From Streptomyces aculeolatus (lineage in GTDB: Bacteria; Actinomycetota; Actinomycetes; Streptomycetales; Streptomycetaceae), in NCBI RefSeq assembly GCF_020400605.1, contig NZ_JAINRD010000019.1:124001-188000 (forward strand): a DNA stretch of 64,000 bases. The letters are read 5' to 3'. Shown piece after piece: positions 53,833 through 62,188 of the stretch (the stretch's first letter is position 1; every line of letters starts with the position of its first letter). Both the position numbers and the translations under genes were made by a program. Below the pieces are notes generated by a model. It was not told the DNA's origin, made no database searches, and saw nothing but the letters and a program-made list of their open reading frames with translations.

Positions 53833-54543
53833 TCAGTGCTGGCGGCCCGCACCCCGGCGGCGGAGCACCAGGTACCCGCCCGCGCCCAGGAGGATCGCCG
53901 AGGCGATCGAGATGCCCGTCACCGACGCGCCGGTGGCCGCCAGGCCGCCCGACCCGTCGTCGCTGCCGCCCTGCGCGCCCGGCGCGGCGGACGCACTGGG
54001 CGTGGCGTCCCCGCCCTCCTCGCCGCCCTTGCCGTCCTCACCGGGCTTCCCGGGCTCGCCCGGCTGCTCCGCCGGCTCGGAGGAGCCGTCCGAGGGGGCG
54101 CCTGACGGGGAGTCCGACGGGTCCGGCGACTCGGACCCGTCCTCGCACTCCGTCCAGAAGACCTTGTGCTTCGCGGCCCCGTTCTCGCCCTTCCAGTTCC
54201 AGAACAGCTTGTAGTGGCCGTCCGGGAGGGTCATGTCCTCGGTCCGGCCGTTCCCCTCGCCGTCGAGGACGATCGCGCCCTCGTCCGCGACGGTCTTGTT
54301 GTCCCCGGTCGGCTTCCAGCCGACGATCTGCCACGTGACCTGCTGCCCGGCGTCGAAGCCGAAGGCGTCGAGGTAGAACTCGCAGACCTTCGGCTCGTTC
54401 TTGCGAAGCTCCTCGCCGGTGGCGGAGTCGTGGATCTTCACGGTCCCGTTGTCGCCGTTGGCCGCCGGCGCCGGCGCGGCGGCGAACAGCAGGGAGGCGG
54501 CAGCGGCGGCGGCGACGGCGCCGGCCGAAGCAATGGTTCGCAT
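53833..54543 (-). CDS. Secreted wall-anchored protein with LAxTG sortase signal
   Basis: 236 residues. Signal peptide (MRTIASAGAVAAAAAASLLFAAAP, cut near APA-AN). The mature domain of about 110 residues (GTVKIHDSATGEELRKNEPKVCEFYLDAFGF ... HYKLFWNWKGENGAAKHKVFWTE) with two Cys has a beta-sandwich look. A Ser/Pro/Glu/Gly-rich wall spanner follows, then LAATG, a hydrophobic helix and RRRGAGRQH. LAxTG is the substrate motif of class E sortases of Streptomyces. Role unknown. Confidence 0.88.
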   Translation of the reverse strand: MRTIASAGAVAAAAAASLLFAAAPAPAANGDNGTVKIHDSATGEELRKNEPKVCEFYLDAFGFDAGQQVTWQIVGWKPTGDNKTVADEGAIVLDGEGNGRTEDMTLPDGHYKLFWNWKGENGAAKHKVFWTECEDGSESPDPSDSPSGAPSDGSSEPAEQPGEPGKPGEDGKGGEEGGDATPSASAAPGAQGGSDDGSGGLAATGASVTGISIASAILLGAGGYLVLRRRGAGRQH

Positions 54544-54709
54544 GGGGTACCCAACTTCGTGAGTGAAAGGTGTGCGGAGGGAAGTCGGGGGGCGGCTCAG
54601 CTTCCGCCTCCGGCGCGGCGCCGGTCAAGGCAGGCTGCGCACCGCTCATCCCCTTTCGGAGCGTGTGCGAGGAAAGCCCTGTGTCACAGTCTTGTGACAG
54701 ACCGCGCGA

Positions 54710-55300
54710 TCAGCCGTTGAACGTGTTCTGGGCCCGCTCCAGACCCTCCGTGACCAACGCCTCCACCGCATCCGCCGTACGGTCCACGAAATAGCCGAGA
54801 TCCTTCCGCTCCACCGCGGAGAAGTCCTTCAGCACGTAGTCCGCCACCTCCATCCGCCCCGGCGGCCGCCCCACACCGAACCGCACCCGCAGATACTCCC
54901 GCCCCAGCGACTTCGACAACGACTTCAACCCGTTGTGGCCGTTGTCCCCGCCACCGAGCTTCAGCCGCAGCGTGCCGTACTCCAGATCCAGCTCGTCATG
55001 GACGACGACCAGCCGCTCCAGCGGCACCTTGTAGAAACCCGCCAGCGCCGAGACCGGCCCCCCCGACAGGTTCATGTACGTCATCGGCTTCGCCAGCACC
55101 AACCGCCGGCCCGCAGGCCCCGGCGGACCCAGCCGCCCCTCCACGACCTGCGCCCGCGACTTGTGCGCCTTGAACCTGCCCCCCACCCGCTCCGCCAGCA
55201 GATCCGCGACCATGAACCCCACGTTGTGCCGGTTGCCCGCATACCCCGGGCCCGGATTGCCCAGGCCCACGACAAGCCACGGCTGCGCTGCGTCCGACAT
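54710..55300 (-). CDS. pth: Peptidyl-tRNA hydrolase
   Basis: 196 residues. LVVGLGNPGPGYAGNRHNVGFMVADLLA with the catalytic His, KPMTYMNLSGGPVSALAGFYK, VVHDELDLEYGTLRLKLGGGDNGHNGLKSL, and VRFGVGRPPGRMEVADYVL are all family motifs. It frees tRNA from prematurely released peptidyl-tRNA and is essential. GGAGGG lies 7 bp before ATG 55300. The neighbouring rplY is a usual partner, but a hairpin separates them. Confidence 0.96.
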   Translation of the reverse strand: MSDAAQPWLVVGLGNPGPGYAGNRHNVGFMVADLLAERVGGRFKAHKSRAQVVEGRLGPPGPAGRRLVLAKPMTYMNLSGGPVSALAGFYKVPLERLVVVHDELDLEYGTLRLKLGGGDNGHNGLKSLSKSLGREYLRVRFGVGRPPGRMEVADYVLKDFSAVERKDLGYFVDRTADAVEALVTEGLERAQNTFNG

Positions 55301-55343
55301 CTGCCGGCCCTCCCGGGATACGTGTGCCTGCACCAACGGAAAC

Positions 55344-55372
55344 GGGGGGCGGGCCCGTACGGCCCGCCCCCC
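55344..55372 (-). terminator. Hairpin between rplY and pth
   Basis: GGGGGGCGGGCC (55344-55355) pairs perfectly with 55361-55372 around a CGTAC loop, 6 bp beyond the rplY stop and 43 bp before the pth start. It would end or attenuate the rplY transcript. Confidence 0.75.
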
Positions 55373-55378
55373 GCCCGA

Positions 55379-55993
55379 TCACTCCTCCGACTTGCCCTCG
55401 TCGCCCGCGGCCTCGCCCTCGGCCGCCTCACCCTCCGCGGCCGGCTCCTCCGCCTGCGGCGCGACCACGTGCAGCACCGGGTCCTCGCCGTCCACCGCCA
55501 GCGTCACCCCGGCCGGCAGCTTCACGTCCTTCGCCGCCACCGTGGCACCCGCCTCCAGGCCCTCGACGCTCACCGTCACGGACTCCGGAATGTTCGTCGC
55601 CTCGGCCTCCACCGGCAGCGCGTGCAGCGTGTGCTCCAGCAGGTTCTGGCCCGGCGCCAGATCGCCCTCGACCTGGATCGGCACCTCCACCGTGACCTTC
55701 TCGCCGCGCTTCACGACCAGGAGGTCCACGTGCTTCAGCACCCCGGTACGCAGCGCGTCACGCTGCACGTCCTTCGGGATGACCAGCTCGGACTTGCCGC
55801 CCAGCTCCAGGCTGATCAGCACGTTCGACGTCTTCAGCGCCATCAGCAGGTCGTAGCTCGGCAGCGCCACGTGCCGCGGCTCCGCGCCGTGGCCGTAGAT
55901 GACACCCGGAACCTTGTCCTCGCGCCGCAGCCGGCGGGCCGCGCCCTTGCCGGTCTCGGTCCGCGGCTCCGCGGCGATCTTGTACTCGGCCAT
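55379..55993 (-). CDS. rplY: 50S ribosomal protein L25/general stress protein Ctc
   Basis: 204 residues, the long (Ctc/TL5) form. N-terminal 5S rRNA-binding domain: YKIAAEPRTETGKGAARRLRREDKVPGVIYGHGAEPRHVAL and VLISLELGGKSELVIPKDVQRD. The C-terminal beta domain has HVDLLVVKRGEKVTVEVPI and IPESVTVSVEGLEAGATVAAKDVKLPAGVTL. The protein ends in an acidic Ala/Glu tail. GAGGAG precedes the ATG at 55993. Confidence 0.96.
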   Translation of the reverse strand: MAEYKIAAEPRTETGKGAARRLRREDKVPGVIYGHGAEPRHVALPSYDLLMALKTSNVLISLELGGKSELVIPKDVQRDALRTGVLKHVDLLVVKRGEKVTVEVPIQVEGDLAPGQNLLEHTLHALPVEAEATNIPESVTVSVEGLEAGATVAAKDVKLPAGVTLAVDGEDPVLHVVAPQAEEPAAEGEAAEGEAAGDEGKSEE

Positions 55994-56108
55994 GACTGCA
56001 CTCCTCGCAGTAGGTGAAGCTGACGGGACGGTCACCCGGCCGCAATCGGCCTGCTACGAAGAGCGCGTCGATAACGGAGCACCGAACCGGAACCGGACGA
56101 ACCGGGAC

Positions 56109-56157
56109 GGCCTCCCTCGCCGAGCAACTCCGGGAGTCTACCCGGCGGCGGGAGGCC
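56109..56157 (-). terminator. Imperfect hairpin between prs and rplY
   Basis: GGCCTCCC (56109-56116) pairs with GGGAGGCC (56150-56157), extended by a CGCCG/CGGCG inner stem, 27 bp after the prs stop. A plausible terminator of prs. Confidence 0.5.
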
Positions 56158-56184
56158 GCCCCAAGTCGATCTTCTGCGAAACCG

Positions 56185-57162
56185 CTACGCGTGCTCGTCG
56201 AAGAGGCTGGTCACCGACCCGTCCTCGAACACCTCGCGCACCGCCCGCGCGATCACCGGCGCCATCGACAGCACCGTGATCTTGTCCAGGTCCAACTCGC
56301 TCGGCGTCGGCAGCGTGTTCGTGAAAATGAACTCGCTCACCTTCGACCCCTTCAACCGGTCACCCGCAGGACCCGACAGCACCCCGTGCGTCGCCGCCAC
56401 GATCACGTCCTCCGCGCCGTTCGCGAACAACGCGTCCGCCGCCGCACAGATCGTGCCCCCCGTGTCCACCATGTCGTCCACCAGCACACACACCCGGCCG
56501 GCCACATGACCCACGACCTCGTGCACCGTCACCTGGTGCGCCACATCCGGATCCCGGCGCTTGTGCACGATCGCCAGCGGCGCACCCAGCCGGTCACCCC
56601 ACCGGTCCGCCACCCGCACCCGCCCCGCATCCGGCGAGACCACCGTCAGCTTCGACCGGTCGGTCTTCGACGCCACGTAGTCCGCCAGCACCGGCAGCGC
56701 GAACAGATGGTCCACCGGACCGTCGAAGAAACCCTGGATCTGGTCCGTGTGCAGATCCACCGTCAGGATCCGGTCCGCACCCGCCGTCTTCAGCAGATCC
56801 GCGATCAGCCGCGCCGAGATCGGCTCCCGGCCCCGGTGCTTCTTGTCCTGGCGCGCATAGCCGTAGAACGGGACGATCGCGGTGATGCTCCGCGCGGAGG
56901 CACGTTTCAGCGCATCCACCATGATCATCTGTTCCATGATCCACTGATTGATCGGCGTCGTGTGACTCTGCATCACAAAACAGTCGGCACCCCGCGCCGA
57001 CTCCTGGAAACGGACGTAGATCTCACCATTGGCGAAGTCGAACGCCTTCGTCGGCACGAGGCCCACACCCAACTGGTGCGCGACCTCCTCGGCAAGCTCG
57101 GGGTAGCCACGGCCGGTGAAAAGCATCAGCTTCTTCTGGCCGGACGTCTTGATCCCGGTCAC
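56185..57162 (-). CDS. prs: Ribose-phosphate pyrophosphokinase
   Basis: 325 residues. LMLFTGRGYPELAEEVAHQLGVGL, FANGEIYVRFQESARGADCFVMQS, the flexible ATP loop YGYARQDKKHRGREPISARL, DLHTDQIQGFFDGPVDHLFA, and the PRPP loop VCVLVDDMVDTGGTICAAADAL are all present. It makes PRPP from ribose-5-phosphate and ATP for nucleotides, His, Trp and NAD. GTG 57162 has GAGGAG 8 bp upstream. It lies 97 bp downstream of glmU. Confidence 0.97.
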   Translation of the reverse strand: MTGIKTSGQKKLMLFTGRGYPELAEEVAHQLGVGLVPTKAFDFANGEIYVRFQESARGADCFVMQSHTTPINQWIMEQMIMVDALKRASARSITAIVPFYGYARQDKKHRGREPISARLIADLLKTAGADRILTVDLHTDQIQGFFDGPVDHLFALPVLADYVASKTDRSKLTVVSPDAGRVRVADRWGDRLGAPLAIVHKRRDPDVAHQVTVHEVVGHVAGRVCVLVDDMVDTGGTICAAADALFANGAEDVIVAATHGVLSGPAGDRLKGSKVSEFIFTNTLPTPSELDLDKITVLSMAPVIARAVREVFEDGSVTSLFDEHA

Positions 57163-57259
57163 AGCACGTTCTCCTCGGTATCAGGGCAGGCGGCCGGGCG
57201 GGCGGCCGGGTGGATGTCCTACTCACCGTACGCCCCGAACGCCCACACCACCCACGCCC

Positions 57260-58738
57260 TCACCCCGCCTGACCGGCCCCCTCGTCCCCCTCCACACCCT
57301 CACCGCGCGCCGCCTCCGCCGCCTGCGCCGCCGCACTCCCAGGCCGCTTACGGGCCACCCAGCCCTCGATGTTGCGCTGCTGACCCCGCGCCACGGCCAG
57401 CGAACCCGGCGGCACATCCTTCGTGATCACCGACCCCGCAGCCGTGTACGCGCCATCCCCGATTGTGACCGGCGCAACAAGCATGTTGTCCGCACCCGTA
57501 CGGCAATGACTCCCGATCGTCGTGTGATGCTTCGCCACCCCGTCATAGTTGACGAACACACTCGCGGCACCGATGTTCGTGTACTCCCCGATCGTCGCGT
57601 CCCCCACATACGACAGATGCGGCACCTTCGTCCCCGCACCCACGTCCGCGTTCTTCATCTCCACATACGTCCCCGCCTTGGCCCCCGCACCCAGCCGCGT
57701 CCCCGCCCGCAGATACGTGTACGGACCCACACTCGCCCCCGCACCGATCTCCGCCCCGTCCGCAACCGTGTTGAGCACCCGCGCCCCCGCACCCACCACC
57801 GTGTCCGTCAACGTGCACCCCGGCCCCACCTCGGCACCCGCCCCCACACGCGTCGCCCCCAGCAACTGCGTCTGCGGCAACACCACCGCATCCGGCTCGA
57901 ACGACACCCCCACGTCCAACCACGTCGACGCCGGATCCACCACCGTCACCCCCGCCAGCATCGCGTCACGCAGCAGACTGTCGTTCAACAGCCGGCGCGC
58001 CTCCGCCAACTGCACACGGTTGTTGATCCCCAGGATCTCCCGGTGATCGACCGCCCGCGACGCACCCACCCGGTGACCCGCGGAACGCAGGATCCCCAGC
58101 ACATCCGTCAGGTACTCCTCACCCTGACTGTTGTCCCGCCGCACCTGCGTCAACGCCGACGCCAGCAGCTTCGCGTCGAACGCGAACACCCCCGAATTGA
58201 TCTCCCGGATCTCCCGCTGCGCCGCCGACGCGTCCTTGTGCTCCACGATCCCCGTCACGGCCCCCGCCGCGCCCTCCCGCACGATCCGCCCGTACCCGGT
58301 CGCGTCCGGCACCTCCGCGGTCAGCACCGTCACCGCGTTCCCGTCCGCGGCATGCGCCCCGGCCAGCCGGCCCAGGGTCTCCCCGGCCAGCAGCGGCGTA
58401 TCACCGCACACCACCACCACGGTCCCGTCCAGCGCCACCCCGTCCCCGGCCAGCTCCTCCAACGCGATCCGCACGGCGTGCCCGGTCCCGTTCTGCTCCT
58501 CCTGGACCACGGCCCGCGCCCGCGGCGCGATCTCCCCGAGATGCGCACTGACGGCCTCCCGGCCGTGCCCCACGACGACGACGAGATGCTCGGGGTCCAG
58601 CTCTCCGGCGGCGGCGACGACGTGCCCGACGAGCGAGCGACCACAGATGCGGTGCAGGACCTTGGGGGTCGCGGACTTCATACGGGTGCCTTCGCCCGCG
58701 GCGAGTACGACGACGGCTGCGGGGCGGTTCGCGGTCAC
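57260..58738 (-). CDS. glmU: Bifunctional N-acetylglucosamine-1-phosphate uridyltransferase/glucosamine-1-phosphate acetyltransferase
   Basis: 492 residues. N-terminal pyrophosphorylase: VVVLAAGEGTRMKSATPKVLH (about 8-28), EEQNGTGHAV, VVCGDTPLL, EINSGVFAF. The C-terminal left-handed beta-helix has hexapeptide repeats (VGAGAEVGPGCTLTDTVVGAGARV) and the acetyl-CoA site VKNADVGAGTKVPHLSYVGDATIG-like region, seen here as KNADVGAGTKVPHLSYVGDA. It makes UDP-GlcNAc for peptidoglycan. GTG 58738 has AAGGAC 7 bp upstream. A 40-residue Ala/Gly/Glu tail extends the end. Confidence 0.97.
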   Translation of the reverse strand: MTANRPAAVVVLAAGEGTRMKSATPKVLHRICGRSLVGHVVAAAGELDPEHLVVVVGHGREAVSAHLGEIAPRARAVVQEEQNGTGHAVRIALEELAGDGVALDGTVVVVCGDTPLLAGETLGRLAGAHAADGNAVTVLTAEVPDATGYGRIVREGAAGAVTGIVEHKDASAAQREIREINSGVFAFDAKLLASALTQVRRDNSQGEEYLTDVLGILRSAGHRVGASRAVDHREILGINNRVQLAEARRLLNDSLLRDAMLAGVTVVDPASTWLDVGVSFEPDAVVLPQTQLLGATRVGAGAEVGPGCTLTDTVVGAGARVLNTVADGAEIGAGASVGPYTYLRAGTRLGAGAKAGTYVEMKNADVGAGTKVPHLSYVGDATIGEYTNIGAASVFVNYDGVAKHHTTIGSHCRTGADNMLVAPVTIGDGAYTAAGSVITKDVPPGSLAVARGQQRNIEGWVARKRPGSAAAQAAEAARGEGVEGDEGAGQAG

Positions 58739-58813
58739 GTGAGGTGTCCTTACGCAGGCGGAATCGGGGATACGGGCAGGATACCGAGGGGGTACGCGGG
58801 GGTAATGCAAACG

Positions 58814-58835
58814 GGCCCCGGCGATTGCCGGGGCC
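58814..58835 (-). terminator. Terminator between tRNA-Gln and glmU
   Basis: GGCCCCGGC-GATT-GCCGGGGCC, a perfect 9-bp stem with a 4-nt loop, 17 bp beyond the tRNA 3' end. On the minus strand it is followed by CGTTTGCATT, a mild T-rich stretch. Confidence 0.85.
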
Positions 58836-58852
58836 GGAAGTCGATCCGTAGG

Positions 58853-58924
58853 CTCCCCTGCCTGGACTCGAACCAGGAACAAATCGTCCAAAGCGATCCG
58901 TGTTGCCGATTACACCACAGGGGA
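58853..58924 (-). tRNA. tRNA-Gln (anticodon UUG)
   Basis: 72 nt on the minus strand. Acceptor TCCCCTG (58924-58918) pairs with CAGGGGA (58860-58854), discriminator G at 58853. The anticodon loop CTTTGGA gives UUG, reading CAA (and CAG by wobble). The T arm contains GGTTCGAGTCC. The CCA end is not encoded. It starts 12 bp after the stop of the upstream HTH gene, so its promoter must lie inside that gene unless they are co-transcribed. Confidence 0.95.
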
Positions 58925-58936
58925 TAGCTAATCGGG

Positions 58937-59842
58937 CTAAACGGACACTTCCCCGGTCCGTCGCCCGGCGGCCACCACTATGCCGTACCACCACCCCTCG
59001 ATGCGACGGTACAGTTCTGCGCCGTCCCGGACCGTTACACGAAGGCACCCCTTGTAGTCCTCGCCGGTGTTCGTGCGGTTGGTCCGGGGGTTGTGCGTCT
59101 TGAGTGAGGTTTTGAGTAGAAGGCTGCGGTCCACGCCCACGTGCGCGGCCCAGAACTCCTCCGCGGCGGCGGTGTCCGCCGTCTCGTGGATCTGCACGCT
59201 GAACCGCAGTCGCTGCGCATCGACCTCCAGCAGGCGGAGCCAGGCCAGGAAGGCCGTGATCATCCCGGGGTCGCTGTTGACGAAGATCACTCTTTCCCGC
59301 CCGCCGGGGGCCTTCGCCTTGGCGCCCTCGGACCAGTAGAGGCCCACGCCGACCAGGAACAGTTCCCTGTCGCTGAGCCGGCCGATCTCGCGGGTCGCCG
59401 CCTCCTTCGTCTGCTGTCTCTCCCTCTCCCGTTTTCGCAGTGTCGCCTCCCAGCCCCTCTTCGCGATCGCCGACGCCTCCTCCCGGGTCCGGGGCGGTGG
59501 CTTCGGCAGGTCGCGTACCCACAGGGAGATCGAGCTCTTCGAGCAGCCCAGCTCCAGCTGGATCTGGTCGTACGTCCTGCCCTGCGTCCGTAGCTCGCGG
59601 GCCCTTGACCGCAGCTCGTCCTTGGCCCGCGGGCGCTTCGTCCACTCCGGGGGCGGTTCGCCTTCCAGGAGGCGGTTGAGGAGGTCGTTGTTGCCGACCT
59701 TCAGGTGGTCGCGGATCTGTCTGCGGCTCAGGCCCTCCCGGCGCAGGGACACCGCCCTGTCGCGTAGTTCCTCGAAGGTCGCCGTGCCGGTGAGCAGGCC
59801 GCCCGTGCCGTCGCCCGGGCGGCGTTGTGCTGCGTGGGTCAT
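58937..59842 (-). CDS. Double helix-turn-helix protein with LAGLIDADG-like C-terminal region
   Basis: 301 residues. Two resolvase-like HTH segments: FEELRDRAVSLRREGLSRRQIRDHLKV (about 23-49) and ELRSRARELRTQGRTYDQIQLELGCSKSSISLWVRDL (about 75-111). After a basic linker comes a conserved region (LFLVGVGLYWSEGAKA ... RVIFVNSDPGMITAFLAWLRLLEV ... RFSVQIHETAD ... TSLKTHNPRTNRTNTGEDYKGCLRVTVRDGAELYRRIEGWWYG). Its layout of a hydrophobic helix, a strand and a later basic patch recalls LAGLIDADG endonuclease folds, though catalytic acids are uncertain. Function unknown. Confidence 0.8.
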   Translation of the reverse strand: MTHAAQRRPGDGTGGLLTGTATFEELRDRAVSLRREGLSRRQIRDHLKVGNNDLLNRLLEGEPPPEWTKRPRAKDELRSRARELRTQGRTYDQIQLELGCSKSSISLWVRDLPKPPPRTREEASAIAKRGWEATLRKRERERQQTKEAATREIGRLSDRELFLVGVGLYWSEGAKAKAPGGRERVIFVNSDPGMITAFLAWLRLLEVDAQRLRFSVQIHETADTAAAEEFWAAHVGVDRSLLLKTSLKTHNPRTNRTNTGEDYKGCLRVTVRDGAELYRRIEGWWYGIVVAAGRRTGEVSV

Positions 59843-59878
59843 GGCGACCAGCCTCGTCGGGGGTCCGGGCGGCGGATG

Positions 59879-59888
59879 CGAATATTCG
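59879..59888. promoter_or_regulatory. AT-rich palindrome in the HTH/histidine-kinase divergent gap
   Basis: CGAATATTCG is a perfect 10-bp palindrome in an otherwise GC-rich 157-bp gap, 37 bp from the HTH gene start and 111 bp from the kinase start. It may be a binding site of the HTH protein. Confidence 0.4.
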
Positions 59889-59999
59889 GTCGATTCACCA
59901 GTTCGGGGCTTACCTGGCGGTTTCGTGTGCGTTCGAATGCGTTGCGTGCTGTTGAACCCGGAGCCTGTTCCCGCGCGATCGGCCCTTACGCTGGTTGGT

Positions 60000-61577
60000 A
60001 TGACCGCGTCGGGGGAAGCCGTGAGCGAGGTCTCCGGGGGGCGGAGGCCGGTCTGGTGGTGGGCGCGGCGCCGGTCGTTGGTGCTGGACGTGGTGCTGGC
60101 GCTGGCGTCGGCCGCGGAGTGTGCGGTGCAGGGGGTGCCGTTCTCGCGGGATGCCGGGCTGCCGGTGGGGTTCGGGATCGTGCTCGGCGTGGTCGCGGGG
60201 AGCGCGCTCGTGCTGCGGCGGCGGTGGCCGATCGTCCCGGTGCTGGTGGCGATGGCCGTCACGCCCGCGGAGATGGGCTTCCTGCTGAACATCGTCGGTC
60301 TCTACACGCTTGCCGCCTCCGACATCCCGCGGCGCATCACGGCGGCTCTGGCCGGGATGTCCGTGTCTGCCGTGATCATTGTCACGTTCGTGCAGATGTA
60401 CCAGACGTTCGAGGAGCACGACCGGGATTCGCCGTTCGTGCTGGCCGCGCTCGTCGCCCTGCTGATGTCGGTGGGCGTGACGCTGCCGCCGCTGCTCTTC
60501 GGGCTGTACGTGGGTGCGCGGCGGCGGCTCGTGGAGAGCTTGCGGGAGCGGGCGGACGGGCTGGAGCGGGAGTTGTCGCTGCTGGCGGAGCGGGCGGAGG
60601 AGCGCGCGGTGTGGGCGCGGCGTGAGGAGCGCACGCGGATCGCGCGGGAGATGCACGACGTGGTGGCGCACCGGGTGAGTCTGATGGTGGTGCACGCGGC
60701 GGCGCTGGAGCGGGTGGCGCTCAATGATCCGGAGAAGGCGGCGCGGAACGCGGCGCTGGTCGGGGACATGGGGCGGCAGGCGCTGACGGAGCTGCGGGAG
60801 ATGCTGGGTGTGCTGCGGATGCCGGCGGGGTCGGTGTCGTCGGCGTCGGGGAGCGGGCCGGCCGGTGGTGGTGCCGTGGTCGGTGCCGCGGCGTCGGAGG
60901 GTTCGGGTGCCGGTGCTGCTGCGGCTGCCGGTGGGGGTGGGGCCGGGGCTGCGGGGTCCGGTGCGGGTGGTGTCGGGGTTGTCGGGGCGGGTGCCGGGGG
61001 CGGGGAGCAGGGCGGTGCGGGGTCTGCTGCTCCGGCGCGTGTTGCGGCGGGTGCCGCGGCGGGTTCCGGCGGCTCGTCGCCGGGTGTCCGGGCGCCGGCG
61101 GGGGCGACCGCGTCGGGGGAGGGGGCTGCCGGTGCCGGGCGTGGTCCGCGGGCGGCCGGCGACGGCGGGGCCGGCGGGGGGCCGGGGCCGTGTCTGGACG
61201 ACCTGGAGTCGCTGATCGGGGAGTCGCGGGCGGCCGGGATGGCCGTGGACTTCGCGGAGGAGGGCGATGCCGGCCCGTATGCCGCGGAGGTGGAGCAGAC
61301 GGTCTACCGGGTGGTGCAGGAGGCGCTGACGAACGTGCACAAGCATGCGCCGGGTGCGAAGACGCGGGTGCTGTTGGCGCACCGTGTCGCCGAGGTCGCG
61401 GTGCTGGTGCTCAACGGCCCGTCCGACGCCGCTTCGCAGAGTGCCGGGCTGCCGAGCGGCGGCAACGGGCTGGTGGGCATGCGTGAGCGGGTGACGGGTC
61501 TGGGGGGCGGCTTCGTCTCGGGTGCGACGGAGGCCGGGGGTTTCCGCGTGTCGGCCGTGCTGCCCAGCGGGAAGTAG
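60000..61577 (+). CDS. NarL-type sensor histidine kinase with long low-complexity linker
   Basis: 525 residues. Five or six N-terminal helices (about 27-170), then HisKA_3: EERTRIAREMHDVVAHRVSLMVVHAAALE with phospho-His 219. The HATPase domain has QEALTNVHKHAPGAKTRV (N box) and GNGLVGMRERVTGLGGGF. Between them residues 276-398 are almost only Gly, Ala, Ser, Val and Pro, instead of the usual 20-30 residue junction. No response regulator is adjacent. TACGCT exactly 7 bp before the ATG suggests leaderless expression. Confidence 0.9.
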   Translation: MTASGEAVSEVSGGRRPVWWWARRRSLVLDVVLALASAAECAVQGVPFSRDAGLPVGFGIVLGVVAGSALVLRRRWPIVPVLVAMAVTPAEMGFLLNIVGLYTLAASDIPRRITAALAGMSVSAVIIVTFVQMYQTFEEHDRDSPFVLAALVALLMSVGVTLPPLLFGLYVGARRRLVESLRERADGLERELSLLAERAEERAVWARREERTRIAREMHDVVAHRVSLMVVHAAALERVALNDPEKAARNAALVGDMGRQALTELREMLGVLRMPAGSVSSASGSGPAGGGAVVGAAASEGSGAGAAAAAGGGGAGAAGSGAGGVGVVGAGAGGGEQGGAGSAAPARVAAGAAAGSGGSSPGVRAPAGATASGEGAAGAGRGPRAAGDGGAGGGPGPCLDDLESLIGESRAAGMAVDFAEEGDAGPYAAEVEQTVYRVVQEALTNVHKHAPGAKTRVLLAHRVAEVAVLVLNGPSDAASQSAGLPSGGNGLVGMRERVTGLGGGFVSGATEAGGFRVSAVLPSGK

Positions 61578-61654
61578 CGCCCCCGGCCCTGCGGGTGCCC
61601 CGCTGCGGCCTTACGCCTGGACGCGGCGGTCCCCGGCTCCGTCTCTGTGCGGCG

Positions 61655-62185
61655 CTATCCCGCCTCCGGTGTGAGGCGTTGCGGTTCGAGGCCCGTGACG
61701 AGTGTCACCAGCGCTTCGTCGACGGTCCTGCCGAGGAACCAGTCCCCGGCGTGGTCCAGCGCGTATCCGCGGCCGTTCGCGTCGACGGCGAGTACGGCCT
61801 GTGCCGTGCTGCCGTCGGGGGCGAGTTCTGCGCCCAGCGGGCACAGCTCCGTCTGGAGTGCGCGGCCGAGGTCCGCGAGGGTGCGGGTGAGGTGGAGTCC
61901 GTGCATGGGGTCGACGTGCAGGTCGGCGGGGCCCAGTTGGCGGCCGGGGCCTTCGCCGACGATGCGCAGGCCGCCGAATTCCGCCCAGGCCTCGACGGCT
62001 GCGGGGAATACCGCGTGTACGTGTCCGCCGGGCGAGATGTGGGCCCGTAGCGTGTCGGCCCAGCTCTCCGCCTGTCTTATGTCCCACCTGCCCGGCTCCC
62101 AGCCGGCGGCGCGCAGCGCGCTGTCGACGTCGACGGGGAAGCGCGTGTGGTGCGCGGCCAGGTCGCGCGGGTCCGTGGGGACCAC
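61655..62185 (-). CDS. SUKH-3-like immunity-type protein
   Basis: 176 residues. RFPVDVDSALRAAGWEPGRWDIRQAESWADTLRA (about 15-48), then AVEAWAEFGGLRI, and YALDHAGDWFLGRTVDEALVTLVTGLEP resemble the SUKH-3 family, whose members are immunity proteins for nuclease or deaminase toxins. No signal or membrane segment. GTG 62185 is 3 bp after the deaminase stop, and GAAGG within that gene's 3' end is its ribosome site, so it is coupled to the deaminase. Confidence 0.82.
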   Translation of the reverse strand: MVPTDPRDLAAHHTRFPVDVDSALRAAGWEPGRWDIRQAESWADTLRAHISPGGHVHAVFPAAVEAWAEFGGLRIVGEGPGRQLGPADLHVDPMHGLHLTRTLADLGRALQTELCPLGAELAPDGSTAQAVLAVDANGRGYALDHAGDWFLGRTVDEALVTLVTGLEPQRLTPEAG

Positions 62186-62188
62186 GGC

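Noticed and set aside
58853..59842. Integrated element at tRNA-Gln
   Set aside because: No integrase, no repeated tRNA end and no composition shift; the adjacent HTH protein lacks recombinase catalytic motifs.
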